From the NCBI GenBank assembly GCA_032716605.1, contig CM064545.1, forward strand, positions 7,586,244 to 7,650,243: a stretch of 64,000 nucleotides of DNA. The letters are read 5' to 3'. The DNA comes from Paralithodes platypus (lineage: Eukaryota > Arthropoda > Malacostraca > Decapoda > Lithodidae). The notes under the pieces were generated by a model. The model saw only the letters and a program-made list of their open reading frames with translations. It was not told the origin of the DNA and made no database searches. Position 1 is the first letter of the stretch. Each line of letters opens with the position of its first letter. Shown here piece by piece: positions 33,129 to 44,382 of this stretch. A program made the translations under genes and the position numbers.

Positions 33129-33829
33129 TTAACCCGTAAACGGCAGCAAAGCTCTTAAGAGGTTTTACTGGGCGACGGCGGCAAAGCTCTTAACCTCTGA
33201 AGTGCGCATGGGGGTAATTGGAAACGTCCCCCTGTGCTGACGTATTTGAGGTGTTTCCGTCACTAAAATATTCATTGTGCCATTAATAGCATTAATACTT
33301 ATCCATATGCGCCTATTATGGGTTGATTATAAAGGTATTAACCTGAAACAACAATAAAACGAGTGAAAACAGCGTTTGGATGGTCAAAATCGGAGATATA
33401 GCCCGCGAGTTGTATAATGTATGGGTGAGGCAATCTGCTTTCCCGCCAATTTCCCCCAAGGCCACTGAGACACAGTCGATCGATACTCTCTCTCTCTCTC
33501 TTGCACTCGCTTGCTATCAGTGAGGACCACACCCTCCAATCGGATTTCTAATGTTAGCACGAAAATATACCTCAGAATAAGGGAATAACAGGGAAAATAG
33601 GTGATAACTGAAGGAGAGGAGGAAAGTGGGGAAGGAGGGGAGGTAGAGGACTGAGATTTTGCATGGCCCAGGGGCCAAAAAAATAAAATAAAAATAAAAA
33701 GAAAAAAATATAACAATTTTTTTTTTTTTTCGATGTCAAAAGTTGATTTTTGTTTTCTCTGACTCTTAAGAGTCTCCCCGCAGTGCGCCGGGGGAACTCT
33801 TAAGAGTCTCCCCGCAGCTCCCGGGTTAA
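33129..33829. mobile_element. MITE E: TTAA-flanked, 693 bp
   Basis: TTAA lies at 33129-33132 and 33826-33829. Each end has a doubled unit. On the left, CGGCAGCAAAGCTCTTAAGAG and CGGCGGCAAAGCTCTTAA. On the right, ACTCTTAAGAGTCTCCCCGC twice (33770, 33799). The middle is homologous to MITE D and H. The open frame 33384-33851 on the minus strand is incidental. Confidence 0.8.
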
Positions 33830-34369
33830 GAGGGAGGCCTAAAAATACCATTTAAACAGCACTAAACAATTGTTGTTTTTTGTTTTTTTCCCTATACCTC
33901 ATATCACTTCTCCACATCCCCTCATTCCTCCCTTTCCCCTCCCCCTTCAATTATCACCTATTTTCCCTGTTATTCCCTAATTTGTTGGTATATTTTTGTG
34001 CTAACATTACCAAACTGTGTGGGGGATGTGCTTACGTGCCTAGCAGATGTGTTACACAAGAAAGTGTGTGTATGAGTAGGCTCAGTGTGGCTTGAGGCCT
34101 CGTGGAGGGAGGGGTTGCCTCAATTTTCTCCATAATTCATGAATGGGCTGGTCCATCTATATTCGCGATTTTGACCAGAAAAATTATATTTTCACTTGTT
34201 TTATTGTTGTTACATGTTACTATCTTCATAGTGAAGGTAAAATAGGCTCATATGAATAGGTAATAACGATATTTATCGTAAAATGACGATTATAGGCCTG
34301 AATGGAGCCCATATGCTCGCCCATGGGGAGCTAGTTCATTACCCCCCCCCATCGCCGTTCCCGGGTTAA
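33830..34369. mobile_element. MITE H: reverse-oriented relative of D/E, sharing a TTAA with E
   Basis: Reading the minus strand from TTAA 34366-34369: CCCGGGAACGGCGATGGGGG, then the D/E-type middle (CATATGAGCCTATTTTA, AACAATAAAACAAGTG, GGTCAAAATCGCG), then the purine-rich tract and the other end at the TTAA 33826-33829 that also bounds MITE E. A single TTAA therefore separates two elements in opposite orientation. Confidence 0.75.
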
Positions 34370-34760
34370 CTAATAATATACATTCATAATTACTTATTTA
34401 TTCTTGTTGTGTTGCTTAGTGGTACAATGTCATCATATATAAGTAGGCTGTATTTATGTATAGCATGAGTTTATTTACTTCTTTCGCTCTTGCTTTTATA
34501 TATCAATTATTTTTATCCAGATTAATTCACTCTGAAAGTAATTCCCTCCTTAATCTAATGCTTCCTCATTACGCGGAAGTTTCACTAACTATGGTAACAC
34601 TGCAGACAAGCCAGGTGCGCAGATATCAAGGAGTATCTAATAAGGAGAAAGGACCGAGATCATTTGGTTGCATGCCCCACGACAGTGGTGCTACCAAATC
34701 CCTAGGAGACACACGGAACTCACCGTGTGACGTCCCACTTGCATCTATCTTCATTGCTTG
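34370..34760. repeat. direct repeat R, copy 2
   Basis: See 32490-32910. It starts immediately after the TTAA of MITE H. Confidence 0.75.
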
Positions 34761-35434
34761 AAACACTTGGAACTACAGTATATGTATAATACAACGCACA
34801 ACAACAGTGTATCTGGTGGTCCTGATGTTCCACCAATTATTTCGGTAGTGCTGGAGCACTAGTTGACTTTGCCAAGCATTGCAAATGGTTCCATGGCCTA
34901 ACAAGACAGACCACGAATCACTACCATTTATCCAGTATATCCTGCTGTGGCAACCATCAGCTCTAGACTCCATCATTAACCTATATATCCTTTGTATTAT
35001 ACTCTGATAATGATTAGACGATTGTGTTCAGCTTAAGAAGGACGTCTACTCATTAAAAGACTACAGACTATCTCAATTAATCATTTTAGCTACCATATGT
35101 CCTTCATAAAATCGTATAAATATAACTGGAATAAGGTATACAAACCAAACACCTCTATCCATCACTGGGTCATTGTTAACAACCTGGGGTACTACAGTAC
35201 TTATTCATTGCATGCATACATGATTACTGTATTTTATTTATAAGTCTAGGACTGTAATTACTGTCTGATTTAGTGACTCAGTTTGAGTAAACTATAAGAT
35301 TTTGAAATCGAGCTTATATGCTAAGCCAATTATCTGGTGGCAAGCATAAACTAATTATTTTATCACAAGGGACCAATCAATTATCCCACCCCCACCTCCA
35401 TAATACCACTCATGCACTCTCACTAACCTACATA

Positions 35435-35472
<38 letters not shown>

Positions 35473-35733
35473 ATACTGTATATTAGACTTTGTTCCTCTC
35501 ATTGTTGGTGCCAGGATCAATGTCCATTAAGGGTTTAGTTCACCTCGAGTACATTTTCAATTATTCACACTACTGTAGGCTACTGTCGCCTGCACATACT
35601 AGCTGGGACATTGCAAAATAGTAGCAACTAGATAGAGAACATTTATTTATAGAATATTTAGAAATAGCTCCTCAGCTTCTCCGACACGTTTGAAATGGGT
35701 TATATAATTATATCGTTGCGGTTCCATGTCATC
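34761..35733. other. no gene recognised; CT microsatellite
   Basis: AT-rich. A CT run lies at 35439-35468. No coding or structural signal. Confidence 0.6.
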
Positions 35734-35910
35734 TCAACCAGTAGACCATTTCAACCAGTAGCTCTCAACCAGTGCCAAATTAACCCAGATCAACCAAACC
35801 AGTGCCAAAATATAGTACTAAACTAACCTAACCTAACCTAACCTAACCTAACCTAACCTAACCTAACCGTATTGGTTGAGAGTTACTGGTTGAAATGGTC
35901 TACTGGTTGA
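35734..35910. repeat. foldback: 40-bp inverted repeats around an interstitial telomeric block
   Basis: The left arm 35734-35773 (starting TCAACCAGTAGACCATTTCA) and right arm 35871-35910 are reverse complements at 38 of 40 positions. Within the arms the unit TCAACCAGT itself recurs three times. The loop holds about nine TAACC units (35824-35868), the complement of TTAGG, the arthropod telomere repeat. Confidence 0.92.
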
Positions 35911-36371
35911 GTTGACCGGTCACCATCGTTGCATTTGACTATACAGCCAAAATCTGTAGGTCTCTGATGTGCATAAACTTTGGAATTTGAAGTTGCTATC
36001 TTTTCTTTATATTCCTCATGTGTCTCTGATAGCCTATGATTTGTATCTTTGTTTAACCTCTCCGCTGCACAGCCCCTAAAGTATACAGGCATCCCTGTGC
36101 GGAGGTATGACGATTTGGGCGACCCTTGCAAATATCGATGAAAAGTACATCAACGTGTAGGGAATGTTTGCGCGCATCGAGCCATATATATTTGACCCCA
36201 CAAAAAATGTCGGGGGGGGGGGGGCGGTCTGTAGTTGAAAAAAGTGGAGCGAATGTCATCGCGCGGCAAGATTTCCCGGGTGAATATTCACGCGCCCAGG
36301 GGGTAGGAGGAGAGGGAGTGGAGGGTGGGTTAGGGCGTAATTCCGCGTATTTATCCTATTTTGAGCACTGT

Positions 36372-36712
36372 TATGCTATGTAGAGTATGTGTACGTATGT
36401 GTACGTATGTAGGCCACCCATATACCAAGGAATATGCCGCATATAGACCAAATATGCGACATATAAGCAAATTCTGAATGAGTTTAGAGGCGGGAACACA
36501 GGTAGAGAGTTTAGGCGGGAAGGTATGAAGAGTACAGGGTGTGCTGGCTGAAATATCACGTATATATATCGTATTTTCAGCACTCTCATGCTATATAAAG
36601 TACGTGTATGTATGTAGGCCACCCATATACCAAGGAATATGCCGCATATAGACCAAATATGCGACATATAAGCGAATTATGAGAGAGTTTACAGGCGGGA
36701 ACGGATGTTATG
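36372..36712. repeat. tandem duplication, unit about 215 bp
   Basis: The segment GTATGTAGGCCACCCATATA ... GACCAAATATGCGACATATAAGC followed by GAGTTTA.AGGCGGGAAC occurs at about 36400-36500 and 36612-36702. A smaller GTACGTATGT repeat precedes each. Confidence 0.9.
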
Positions 36713-37370
36713 GGAGAGGTGTGGTTGGTGGGTGGTGGGTGGACCATGGGAGGGAGGGAGGGAGGGAAGGAAGTTGTGTCTGTGAGTCGCTGGCAAGCCA
36801 AGGTCAGCCAGCTGTATGTGCAATTATTGTTGTCCATGTCGCCGTTGTCGCCTTGCCCTTCATCCCTTTGGCAGGGGCAGGGGCAGAAGGGCCAGCAGAG
36901 GTTCTGGATGGCAATATTATGGTGGTCCCTGTCGCCTTTGTCGCCTTGCCCTTCGTCCCTTTCTTGTCTTTGGCAGGGGCAGAAGGGCCGGCAGGGGCGG
37001 GTGCTGGTGGTGGCACGGTGGTAGAGGCAGAGGTAAAAGTGTTTTTACCCATGCCCTTCCCTGTCTTCCCAGTGGCTCCCGCAGGTCCTGCAGACCAAGG
37101 GCGGTGGTAGTGGTGGCAGTGGTGGTGGTAGCCGTTGCCTGGGTGGTGTTGGCAGTGTCCCAGAAAGACAATGACTCTGTGCACTGCCCTTGCTTGCACG
37201 TGTTTTACGTACTTTAAGTGCAGGTTCCTCGTCCTCGGACCTACTCGTGCCGTAGTAATGGTAGCTAGGGTCTTTGGCAGCCACTCACTTCCTTCCACGG
37301 CCGCTGACACCACCAGAAGGAGGGCTGGTTGTGTCATCAGGGCGAGAGTGTGAGGGTGGTGTAGGCTCCA
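36680..37370 (-). other. GC-rich stretch with long open frames, unidentified
   Basis: The minus strand is open from 37337 to 36804 (177 residues) and also in a second frame (SYHYYGTSRSEDEEPALKVRKT). The encoded residues are dominated by P, A, G, K and T with internal near-repeats (GPSAPA.K, KGKAT.AT). The plus strand is open too, as is common for GC-rich repeats. Position inside block G suggests the disordered N-terminus of a piggyBac-like transposase, but no catalytic block follows. I would not call it a gene. Confidence 0.35.
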
Positions 37371-37380
37371 ATGCGTGTAA

Positions 37381-39465
37381 TTATAATAATAATAATAATA
37401 ATAATTAACGGTTTATTCACAAAAGCAGCCCGAAGGCTGAAAATATACAAGGAAGTTGATACATAGTTAAAATTAAAATTAAAATTAAAATTAAAATTGA
37501 CACAACAGGCTAATTTACAATGAAAAATATGTATATCATTTATTGATTGTTTAAGACCTTAATTATTGAAGGAATGGCGCTTTCTTGTAGCGGTCAGTCC
37601 GTGGTGCTCTTACGGGGACAATACGGTTGAAGTGGCGAACAACGCGTAGAGGAGGAGGGGCGTCGGGCGGTAGTAGGTGCCGGTGTCTGGGGTTGTTTAG
37701 TAGTTTGCTGGAGAACTGCTGAAGGTGTTGTTCGTAGAGGTTAGATATGGCGAGGACGTTAATTAGGTTACATGCATCTTGGTAAGTGGTGCCCCTAACA
37801 TTATTCTGAGTGCTCTCTTCTGATTTTTTTCTAATTTATTTCTTTGGGTTAAGTTGAAAGAGGATGACCAAACGGGTGAAGCATAGCAGAGTTTGGGTAA
37901 TATAAAAGATTTGTATAAAAGTAGCATGTCATCTCTGGGAACCCCTAGTTGTTTCAGGGTGCGTAACATGTGTAGCCGATAAGAAGAAGCACTAGCTATG
38001 GTGTTAACATGTTTATCCCAGAGTAGTTTTTGCTGAAGGAAAACACCAAGTAATTTAGTGGACTGAACTATCTCGAGGGTGTGATTGCCAAGCTTGAGGG
38101 TGGGTGGAGGGATGGGTTTAGAAGCAACATTGAAGTTCATGACAAATGTTTTGTTTAGGTTAATAGTGACATCATTATCTTGTGTCCAGGTCAGTAGGGC
38201 ATCTAGGTTGGCTTGGAGAATGCTGTAGTCTGGAGAAGCGTTGCTGATGGACGAGGCTAGTGTGGAATCGTCAACATATTTCCATTTGAGTTCTGCGTCT
38301 TGAAGGGCGTTATTGCTGAGTATTAAATAACCGCGGGGCCCCATTCGTGTCCCTTGAGGCAAACCGCAAGTAAGTGTTTGTGAACTGGAGATACTGCCTA
38401 GAAAGCGGACGGATTGTTGACGATCGTTGAGGAAATCCGCCAACCAGGAGGTAAGACATTCCCTGAGGCCAAGTTGTAGTGCTTTCTTAATTATAATGGT
38501 GTGGTTCAATAGATCGAAGGCTTTTTTTAAATCTATGAATACTGCTGTTACTGACGTGTTTCGGCGGTCTAAATTTTTATGAATGAAGTCAAGAAAACTG
38601 ATGAGGTTGTGTGAGGTGGATGAGGATTTAATATTTCCATACTGTCACGAGTCTAATTTATTGTATATATCTTTGTAAGACAATTCAGCTACAAAACTTT
38701 CACAAATAAGGCTAGGAATAGGTGTAATAGCTATGGGCCGTAGTCCATTAAGAGATTGAGGGTTTGAAGATTTAGGGATTGGAGTGACATAGGAATGCTT
38801 CCAATCTTTAGGACATTGGATTGTTGTAAGGAAGCATTAATTATGGATGTGAGAGGTAAGGAAAGTTCAGGAGCAAATTCTTTGTATAAGCGGATAGGAA
38901 GATCGAGTGGAGTGGAGGAGCGTTTAGGTTTGAGAATCTGTAAACAATGGCAAACTTCATACTCTAATATGATAGGTGGGGGGGAGGGGGCAGGGAGGCA
39001 TTCTGGGAGCTGGTCATGAGAGAGCTTGGGAAGTTGTTGACATATAGAGGCAAAATGATTATTTATTGTCTCGGCTGCTTCATTACTGGTGAGATGGTTG
39101 ACACACGGGAAGGTAGAGGGTCGGTTCTTAAGGCCACAAAATTCCTGAATTCGGCTAAACCATTCACTAATGTTTGAGTGTTTCAAGTGTTGTATTTTGT
39201 TGGGATAGAAAGTCTTTTTTGCCATTTTAATTTCTCTAATAACTTTGTTTCGAAGTGATTTGAAAAGGGTAGTGTTGTTGGCTTTAAAGGCATTGTCACG
39301 TTGTTGCATAAGGCGTACGTACGTGCGTGCGTGTGTACCACTTGCCTGTGTGCGGGCCGAGCGTGTGGGGTGGTGGTATCGAGAGGTGCCAAGTCGTACT
39401 ACACCCGCACCAATTTGTAGCCGCCTGGCTGTAAACCCGCGGTTTTGGTACGCGTTCAAAAACCG
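37381..39465 (-). pseudogene. LINE E, reverse transcriptase (5'-truncated) with (TAA)n 3' tail
   Basis: From 39465 on the minus strand: RTYVRLMQQRDNAFKANN, LFKSLRNKVIREIKMAKKTF, ISEWFSRIQEFCGL, SNEAAETINNHFASICQQLP, LQILKPKRSSTPLDLPIRL, a damaged RT1 region, then (38509-37763) LREWL-like finger ends, LPQGTRMGPRGYLIL, KYVDDSTLA (YVDD catalytic box), INLNKTFVMNF and STKLLGVFLQQKLLWDKH, YKSFILPKLCYASPVWSSS, and a C-terminus near RNKLEKNQKRALRIML. The PQG...R..G variant and LSNN differ from LINEs A, C and D. Frame breaks lie at 38510-38760. The 3' end is a TAAT/ATT run at 37382-37405, as for LINE tails. Confidence 0.85.
37458..37498. repeat. short tandem AAATTA repeat in the LINE E 3' UTR
   Basis: About six units of TTAAAA in a row, seen directly. 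Confidence 0.9.
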
Positions 39466-39534
39466 GGATTATATAAGGGATTCCGCAGCGCAGCGGTAAA
39501 ACTCTTATTAGTGTTTCAGCACTTGCCGGGTTAA

Positions 39535-40400
39535 CGTCATACAAATTGTTATGCGACGTTATAATTCAACGTGCTTTATAATAGTTCCGTTTTCCACCTT
39601 AGGAAAGAACGGGAACTGCAAATATTCAACTGGTACACAACGAACTTGAATATAATAATATACACGTCAATGATAATCAATGGACACAGAATACACAATC
39701 AAGGTTCACAAGTTTATTCCTTAATCAGCTAGGGTAGAATCATAGGCTATAATATCATAAATAAAGATTGAATATCATATAGGGAAATGAACTCTTCAAT
39801 CGAACATAAATAATGAACTATGAATATGAATAATCCTAGAATAATAATGAGCTAAGAGTATATAAACCGAGTTATAAATAGTAAATAGAATATATGATGT
39901 TACTACAATAACCAAAAGTAAGGGTACACAGAGATGTTAATCTCGAACAATAAACGGTATTCTGATAGCGAAATGGCGAATGCGAGGTAGCTTTACACTG
40001 AGGGTAAATAATAGTTACTGCGACGACATACATACAGCACTGAGTTTTATGGAAAGTAAAATAGCGTCTGATGGGTGATTAACTTTTACGTTAATTCAGT
40101 ATATATAAGAGATTAAACTCTAAAAATTCAAAGAGTAATGATAATGAATATGAATTCACAAATAGGTTAAATGGTTATAATAGTCATGTATGCGTGACTG
40201 AAATACCCTCGCCGGGTGGAAGGTCAAAGCGACGTGAAAATACAGAGTTGGAAGTAACTCAAACAATACACTATAGGACTATGAGTCATATAGCGTGACA
40301 ATAACAATAGTCAAATTAAGAGATGAATAGTAAAACACTCTGTGAACAACTTATCTATGAATTACGTATAGTGGGGCGGTTTACCTAGGATATTCAAACT
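39535..40400. other. no gene; AT-rich spacer left of element K1
   Basis: Many short AATA-type motifs and no coding signal. It could be a degraded LTR, but no partner was found. Confidence 0.5.
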
Positions 40401-40534
40401 TATTGTGCATTTTTTGATAAAAGCACCAATTTTGGCACAGAGGTAGACCAATATATTATGAACAAATTTGGATGTGGAGCCATCGCCCAACTGCCCCCTT
40501 GCGGCCGTGGCGGCCATTTTCCAAAATGGCCGCC
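40401..40534 (+). repeat. K1 left terminal inverted repeat
   Basis: See K1. Two differences from the right copy, both near the CCCCCTKRCGG segment. Confidence 0.97.
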
Positions 40535-40848
40535 ATGTGGCTGCCGAGGAAGACTTATCCCTAGGTGAATGAGATGTACTGAGTAAATGTGCAGGAAAAA
40601 ATTATTGTTTTGAATCTGCAATGTTGTGCAAACATTATGTTGCGTGTTGTTGCTAATGTATGGTAGCACTTAACAACAAAGAAAGGTGCTCATGTGTTTT
40701 TAGAATCTTATCTTATTATCGATTTATTGAATTATTCATAGATTAGCATAACAACCATGACAAACATCTCTCAATTGAACATGTCCTAATTCACTTGGAT
40801 TCTGAGTGCTCCTTTCATACAACTTTGTCATTTTCCATTTCCAGAACA

Positions 40849-43431
40849 ATGTCGAAGAGCTTCAAACTCGTTTAGCCTCGTGGTGCAGAAGCAGCTCCGT
40901 CTACCTCCGCCCAGCCAGCAACAGAGACAGACTGGTCATTATGCTTCATATGCCAAGAAACGACGCCAGAGTCGCTGACAAGTCCATCCCAGAATACACG
41001 CCAAGACAAGGGGAGCAGCTACAGCATTCTCGCTGGACATCTGAGAAGGTTCAATGAGCTTGGATTGCTCCCCAACTCTTTTCTGTTGAGCCGATTAGAT
41101 GAAGACAGTGGCGTTGAAGCAGCATTGAGCGCCAACAATGCACGATACCACAAGACCTGCAGGCTGAGGTATAACAAGACCAAGTTAGACAGAGCTGAGA
41201 AGAGGCACCTGAAAATAGGCGCCGACGAAGAAGAGGAAGTTGTTGCCCGCAAGCGAACTCGATATATGTCACGACCATCAAGTACTGAGACGAAACACCA
41301 AGAAGTGAAATGCTTCTTCTGCGGAGAAGCTCCTGGTAGTGCTGGTCTTCATGAAGCTGCGACATTCCAACTGGACTCGCGTGTCAGGTCGTGCGCACTG
41401 ATTCTGGACGACATGGACCTCCTGACGCAACTGAACGCTGGGGACATGGTTGCACAGGAGGCCAAGTACCACCGAAATTGTCTCCTGGACTTGTACAATC
41501 TCACACGGAAGATTAAGGAAATGGCGGGCAAAGGTACAGACGATGAACACGCAATAGCAAGAGTTGCTTTCGCAGAGCTGGTGGTGTTTATTGAAGAAGC
41601 TCACATGGATGACGAGACGTCTCCAGTCTTCAAACTTGCTGACGCAGTTATACACATCAAGGATGGAACAGCTGGGAGTCAAGCATGAGGGCAGGGTGCA
41701 CACGACCCGTCTTAAGCAGAGACTGCTTGCTCACTTTCCTAACATGTGTGCACAGCACCAGGGGTGTGATGTCCTGCTTGCATTCAATGAAGACCTCGGC
41801 GATGCCCTGGCAAAGGCTTGTGAACTGGACAGAGACCTTGATGCTGTCCACCGGGCGCGTGCTGCCCAAATTGTGAGACGCCACATCATCGGAGATGCCA
41901 AGGTGTTCAACGGGTTTCCTGCAGGATGCCAACAGGACTCCGTGCCACCCATGCTGCTTGCCTTGGTCACTATGATCTTGGAAGGTCCCAGTATCAAGCA
42001 CCAGAGTGAAAGCACAACACCAGCGGTACTGAGCATCGCCCAGCTCCTCAAGTTCAACAGCGTTATGCACCGACGGGCCGACACAGGCAGTACGCCTCGC
42101 CCAGTCAGGCACGCCACCACGCAGGAGACGCCAGTTCCAACCTACATCGGCCTAATGCTACATGCACACACGCGCAAGAGGGAGCTCGTCGACAGGCTGG
42201 CACACATGGGGATTTCTATCTCCTATGATCAGGTGCTGTCCCTTTCCACACAGCTGGGGAACAGTGCCTGCCGCCTCTACCACCAGGAGCAAGTAGTCTG
42301 CCCTCCCAAGATGAGAGGCAGAGTCTTCACGACTGCCGCGGTAGACAATATCGACCACAACCTAAGTTCCACCACAGCAAAACAGTCATTCCATGGGACT
42401 GCTATTTCCCTCATGCAACACCCTGCGGTCCCTGGGGCCGGCATTGACCGCAGCATCATCATCCTCGGAGGGCCGAACGAAAGAGGCCTCAAAACAGTTG
42501 ACCGTTTGCCGCACTACCATACAGATGTCCCATCCGTCGGGAGCATCAAGAACACCCCCGTGCCGGCAATCAGCGTGACATCCCTGAGCAGCAACAGCGG
42601 CCTCAAGCAACATGCTGAAAGAGAGCATCTCTGGCTAAAACACATCCAAGTCGCCCTCCAAGAAACTTCTCCAGTGGAGAACACTTCATGGGCTGCATAC
42701 CACGCAAGCCAGCAGGACCCTGGCTGGAGGACCCTGGAGGACCCTGGAGGACCCTGGAGGAGGAAGCCAAAGTGTGGGTGTCCTTCGGCACGGGCAAGGC
42801 TTTCCGGTTCTTGGCAGCCCATGAGATGGCACGGGCTCTGGGCCCTGAGAAAGCACAGGCACTATCGATGTTTCATGCTTTGACGGGCTGCGACACGGTC
42901 TCCTGCTTCGCCGGACATGGCAAGAGGACAGCATGGGCAGTGTGGACAGCTCTACCTCAGCTGACCCAAACACTCACTGACCTCTCCACTGCACCGGATC
43001 ATATTGATGAAGATGCCATTCACACCATCGAGAGGTTCGTCATCCTGCTTTACGACAGAACAAGCACCGCAACCGATATCGACAAGGCACGCCGCAAACT
43101 GTTTGCAAAGAAGAGCAATGTCCAGCTGATCCCACCGACAAGTGCAGCCCTGAAGCAGCACGTCCGACAAGCAATATACCAGGGCGGACATGTCTGGGGT
43201 CAGGCCCTGGTTCCTGCACCAACATTGCCATCACCAACCGACTGTGGTTGGATCAAGACCAGCGACATGTACGAACCTCTCTGGACAACGCTCCCCAAGG
43301 CATCCAAGGTCTGCCGGGAGCTTGTCTCCTGCAAATGCCAGAAGGGCTGCATCAAGAAGTGCAAGTGCAAGAAGGCCAGTCTGGAATGCACACCACTGTG
43401 TGCTTGCGACGGGGAGTGCTCTCAGAACTGA
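40849..43431 (+). pseudogene. K1 transposase candidate (zinc fingers, HALTGCDT, CXC), broken
   Basis: The start is at ATG 40849, five bases after a 3' splice site (TTTTCCATTTCCAG); K2 has the same arrangement. Regions in order: ZnF 1, DWSLCFICQ (40930) to ARYHKTCRLRYNKTK (about 41140); ZnF 2, VKCFFCGEA (41308) to EAKYHRNC (41458); RVHTTRLKQRLLAHFP; IGLMLHAHTRKRELVDRL; FTTAAVDNIDHN; YHASQQ; FHALTGCDT (42871); and the CXC cluster CKCQKGCIKKCKCKKASLEC (43330). Breaks: TAG at codon 9 (40873), a frameshift at about 41645, another near 42760, and loss of the HEEADTR/DTD block seen in K2, at a 10-bp tandem ACCCTGGAGG x3 (42731-42760). The role as transposase is inferred from its place between inverted repeats. 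Confidence 0.75.
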
Positions 43432-43943
43432 ACTCGCAAACTTAAGATGAAAATTCTGAACTGTTCCAGACAGTACACAGGTACTGTAAAACAGTGAACT
43501 TATCTGCATATTGCATTTAGCTTATTTGTTAATTAACATGATAATTAAATGTAGTAGTGTCCATTGACCACAGAAGTATAACATTTGACTTGCCCAGGAT
43601 TGATCTGATGAGAGCAAGCCACCATAATTATCACTATCTGGTTCTGTTATTGTTGTTGTATTATCGATGTAATAAGCATAATTGTGTTAATAATTTTGTT
43701 AATTGGCATCTTAATTGGCGTGGGCAGTGTCCATGAATAGCTATTGACAGACAGAGGAAGAAGGTCAGATAACATTTCCACAACTTAAATGAATCACAAG
43801 GAATGTCAGCATTTGATGCCTGATCATGGGTTTCCTTGTCGCCATTTCATCTGCAATTAGCCTAAATATGTTAATTAATATCAGCAGAAATCTCCCAAAA
43901 TGTGACTAAGAGCTATCTGGCATGTCTTGATTCAAAACATTCA

Positions 43944-43949
43944 ATAAAC
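43944..43949 (+). terminator. polyadenylation signal of the K1 gene
   Basis: AATAAA about 510 bp after the stop codon, just inside the right inverted repeat. Earlier weak variants exist. Confidence 0.4.
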
Positions 43950-44011
43950 ATTCACTAAAACCTTCAGCAGCAATCTTTATCTAACTTCTGTGTGTCTTTT
44001 GGGTGTCTGCT

Positions 44012-44145
44012 GGCGGCCATTTTGGAAAATGGCCGCCACGGCCGTCAGGGGGCAGTTGGGCGATGGCTCCACATCCAAATTTGTTCATAATATATTGGTC
44101 TACCTCTGTGCCAAAATTGGTGCTTTTATCAAAAAATGCACAATA
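44012..44145 (-). repeat. K1 right terminal inverted repeat
   Basis: Reverse complement of 40401-40534 with two differences. Confidence 0.97.
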
Positions 44146-44382
44146 GGTTAGCTTACCCGCTGTACTAACAAGATCTGTTTAAGCGTTCACTAGACGTGTA
44201 AAATGTGTATGTATTATTTCCCGAACAAACATATGTATTACTCTTCATAAGAATATAGGAGCCTACACTCGAAGAGTTATATATATATATATTTATCCCA
44301 CTGATAGGAGTGTGTGATGTTCTCTCTAAAACGACTTACGGGCACTAGGATAAGGAAAGAATAGAAAATCTTCAGCATTACT

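Larger units (their letters stand above)
36053..39534. mobile_element. TTAA-bounded D-family block G, about 3.5 kb, containing LINE E
   Basis: The left TTAA 36053-36056 is followed by CCTCTCCGCTGC and later CCCTGTGCGGAGGTAT, the left end of MITE D. The right TTAA 39531-39534 is preceded by GATTATATAAGGGATTCCGC and CACTTGCCGGG, the right end of MITE D. Inside are a 215-bp tandem duplication, a GC-rich unidentified stretch and LINE E. It may be one D-family element that took in a LINE, or two separate ends. Not proven by frame restoration. Confidence 0.5.
40401..44145 (+). mobile_element. Element K1: 3.75-kb DNA transposon with 134-bp inverted ends
   Basis: Inverted repeats 40401-40534 and 44012-44145 agree at 132 of 134 positions by direct comparison (TATTGTGCATTTTTTGATAA start). 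The inner end of each is a 26-base near-palindrome GGCGGCCATTTT-CC-AAAATGGCCGCC. Between them lies one gene on the plus strand, with a 5' intron acceptor and a poly(A) signal. If the ends are taken as TTGTGC...GCACAA, the flanks are TA on both sides, so a 2-bp TA duplication is possible; no longer duplication is visible. Related to element K2. Confidence 0.9.

Noticed and set aside
33384..33851. 155-residue minus-strand frame
   Set aside because: Lies across MITE E including its A/T run; no motif and no conservation with MITE D or H at the protein level.
41278..42973. Minus-strand frames of 70-150 residues opposite the K1 gene
   Set aside because: GC-rich antisense shadows; the plus strand has the motifs shared with K2.
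40401..44145. Calling K1 an Academ or KDZ transposon outright
   Set aside because: The named superfamilies share only general features (nuclease type, cysteine clusters) with what I can see; without a profile search the assignment is not supported.
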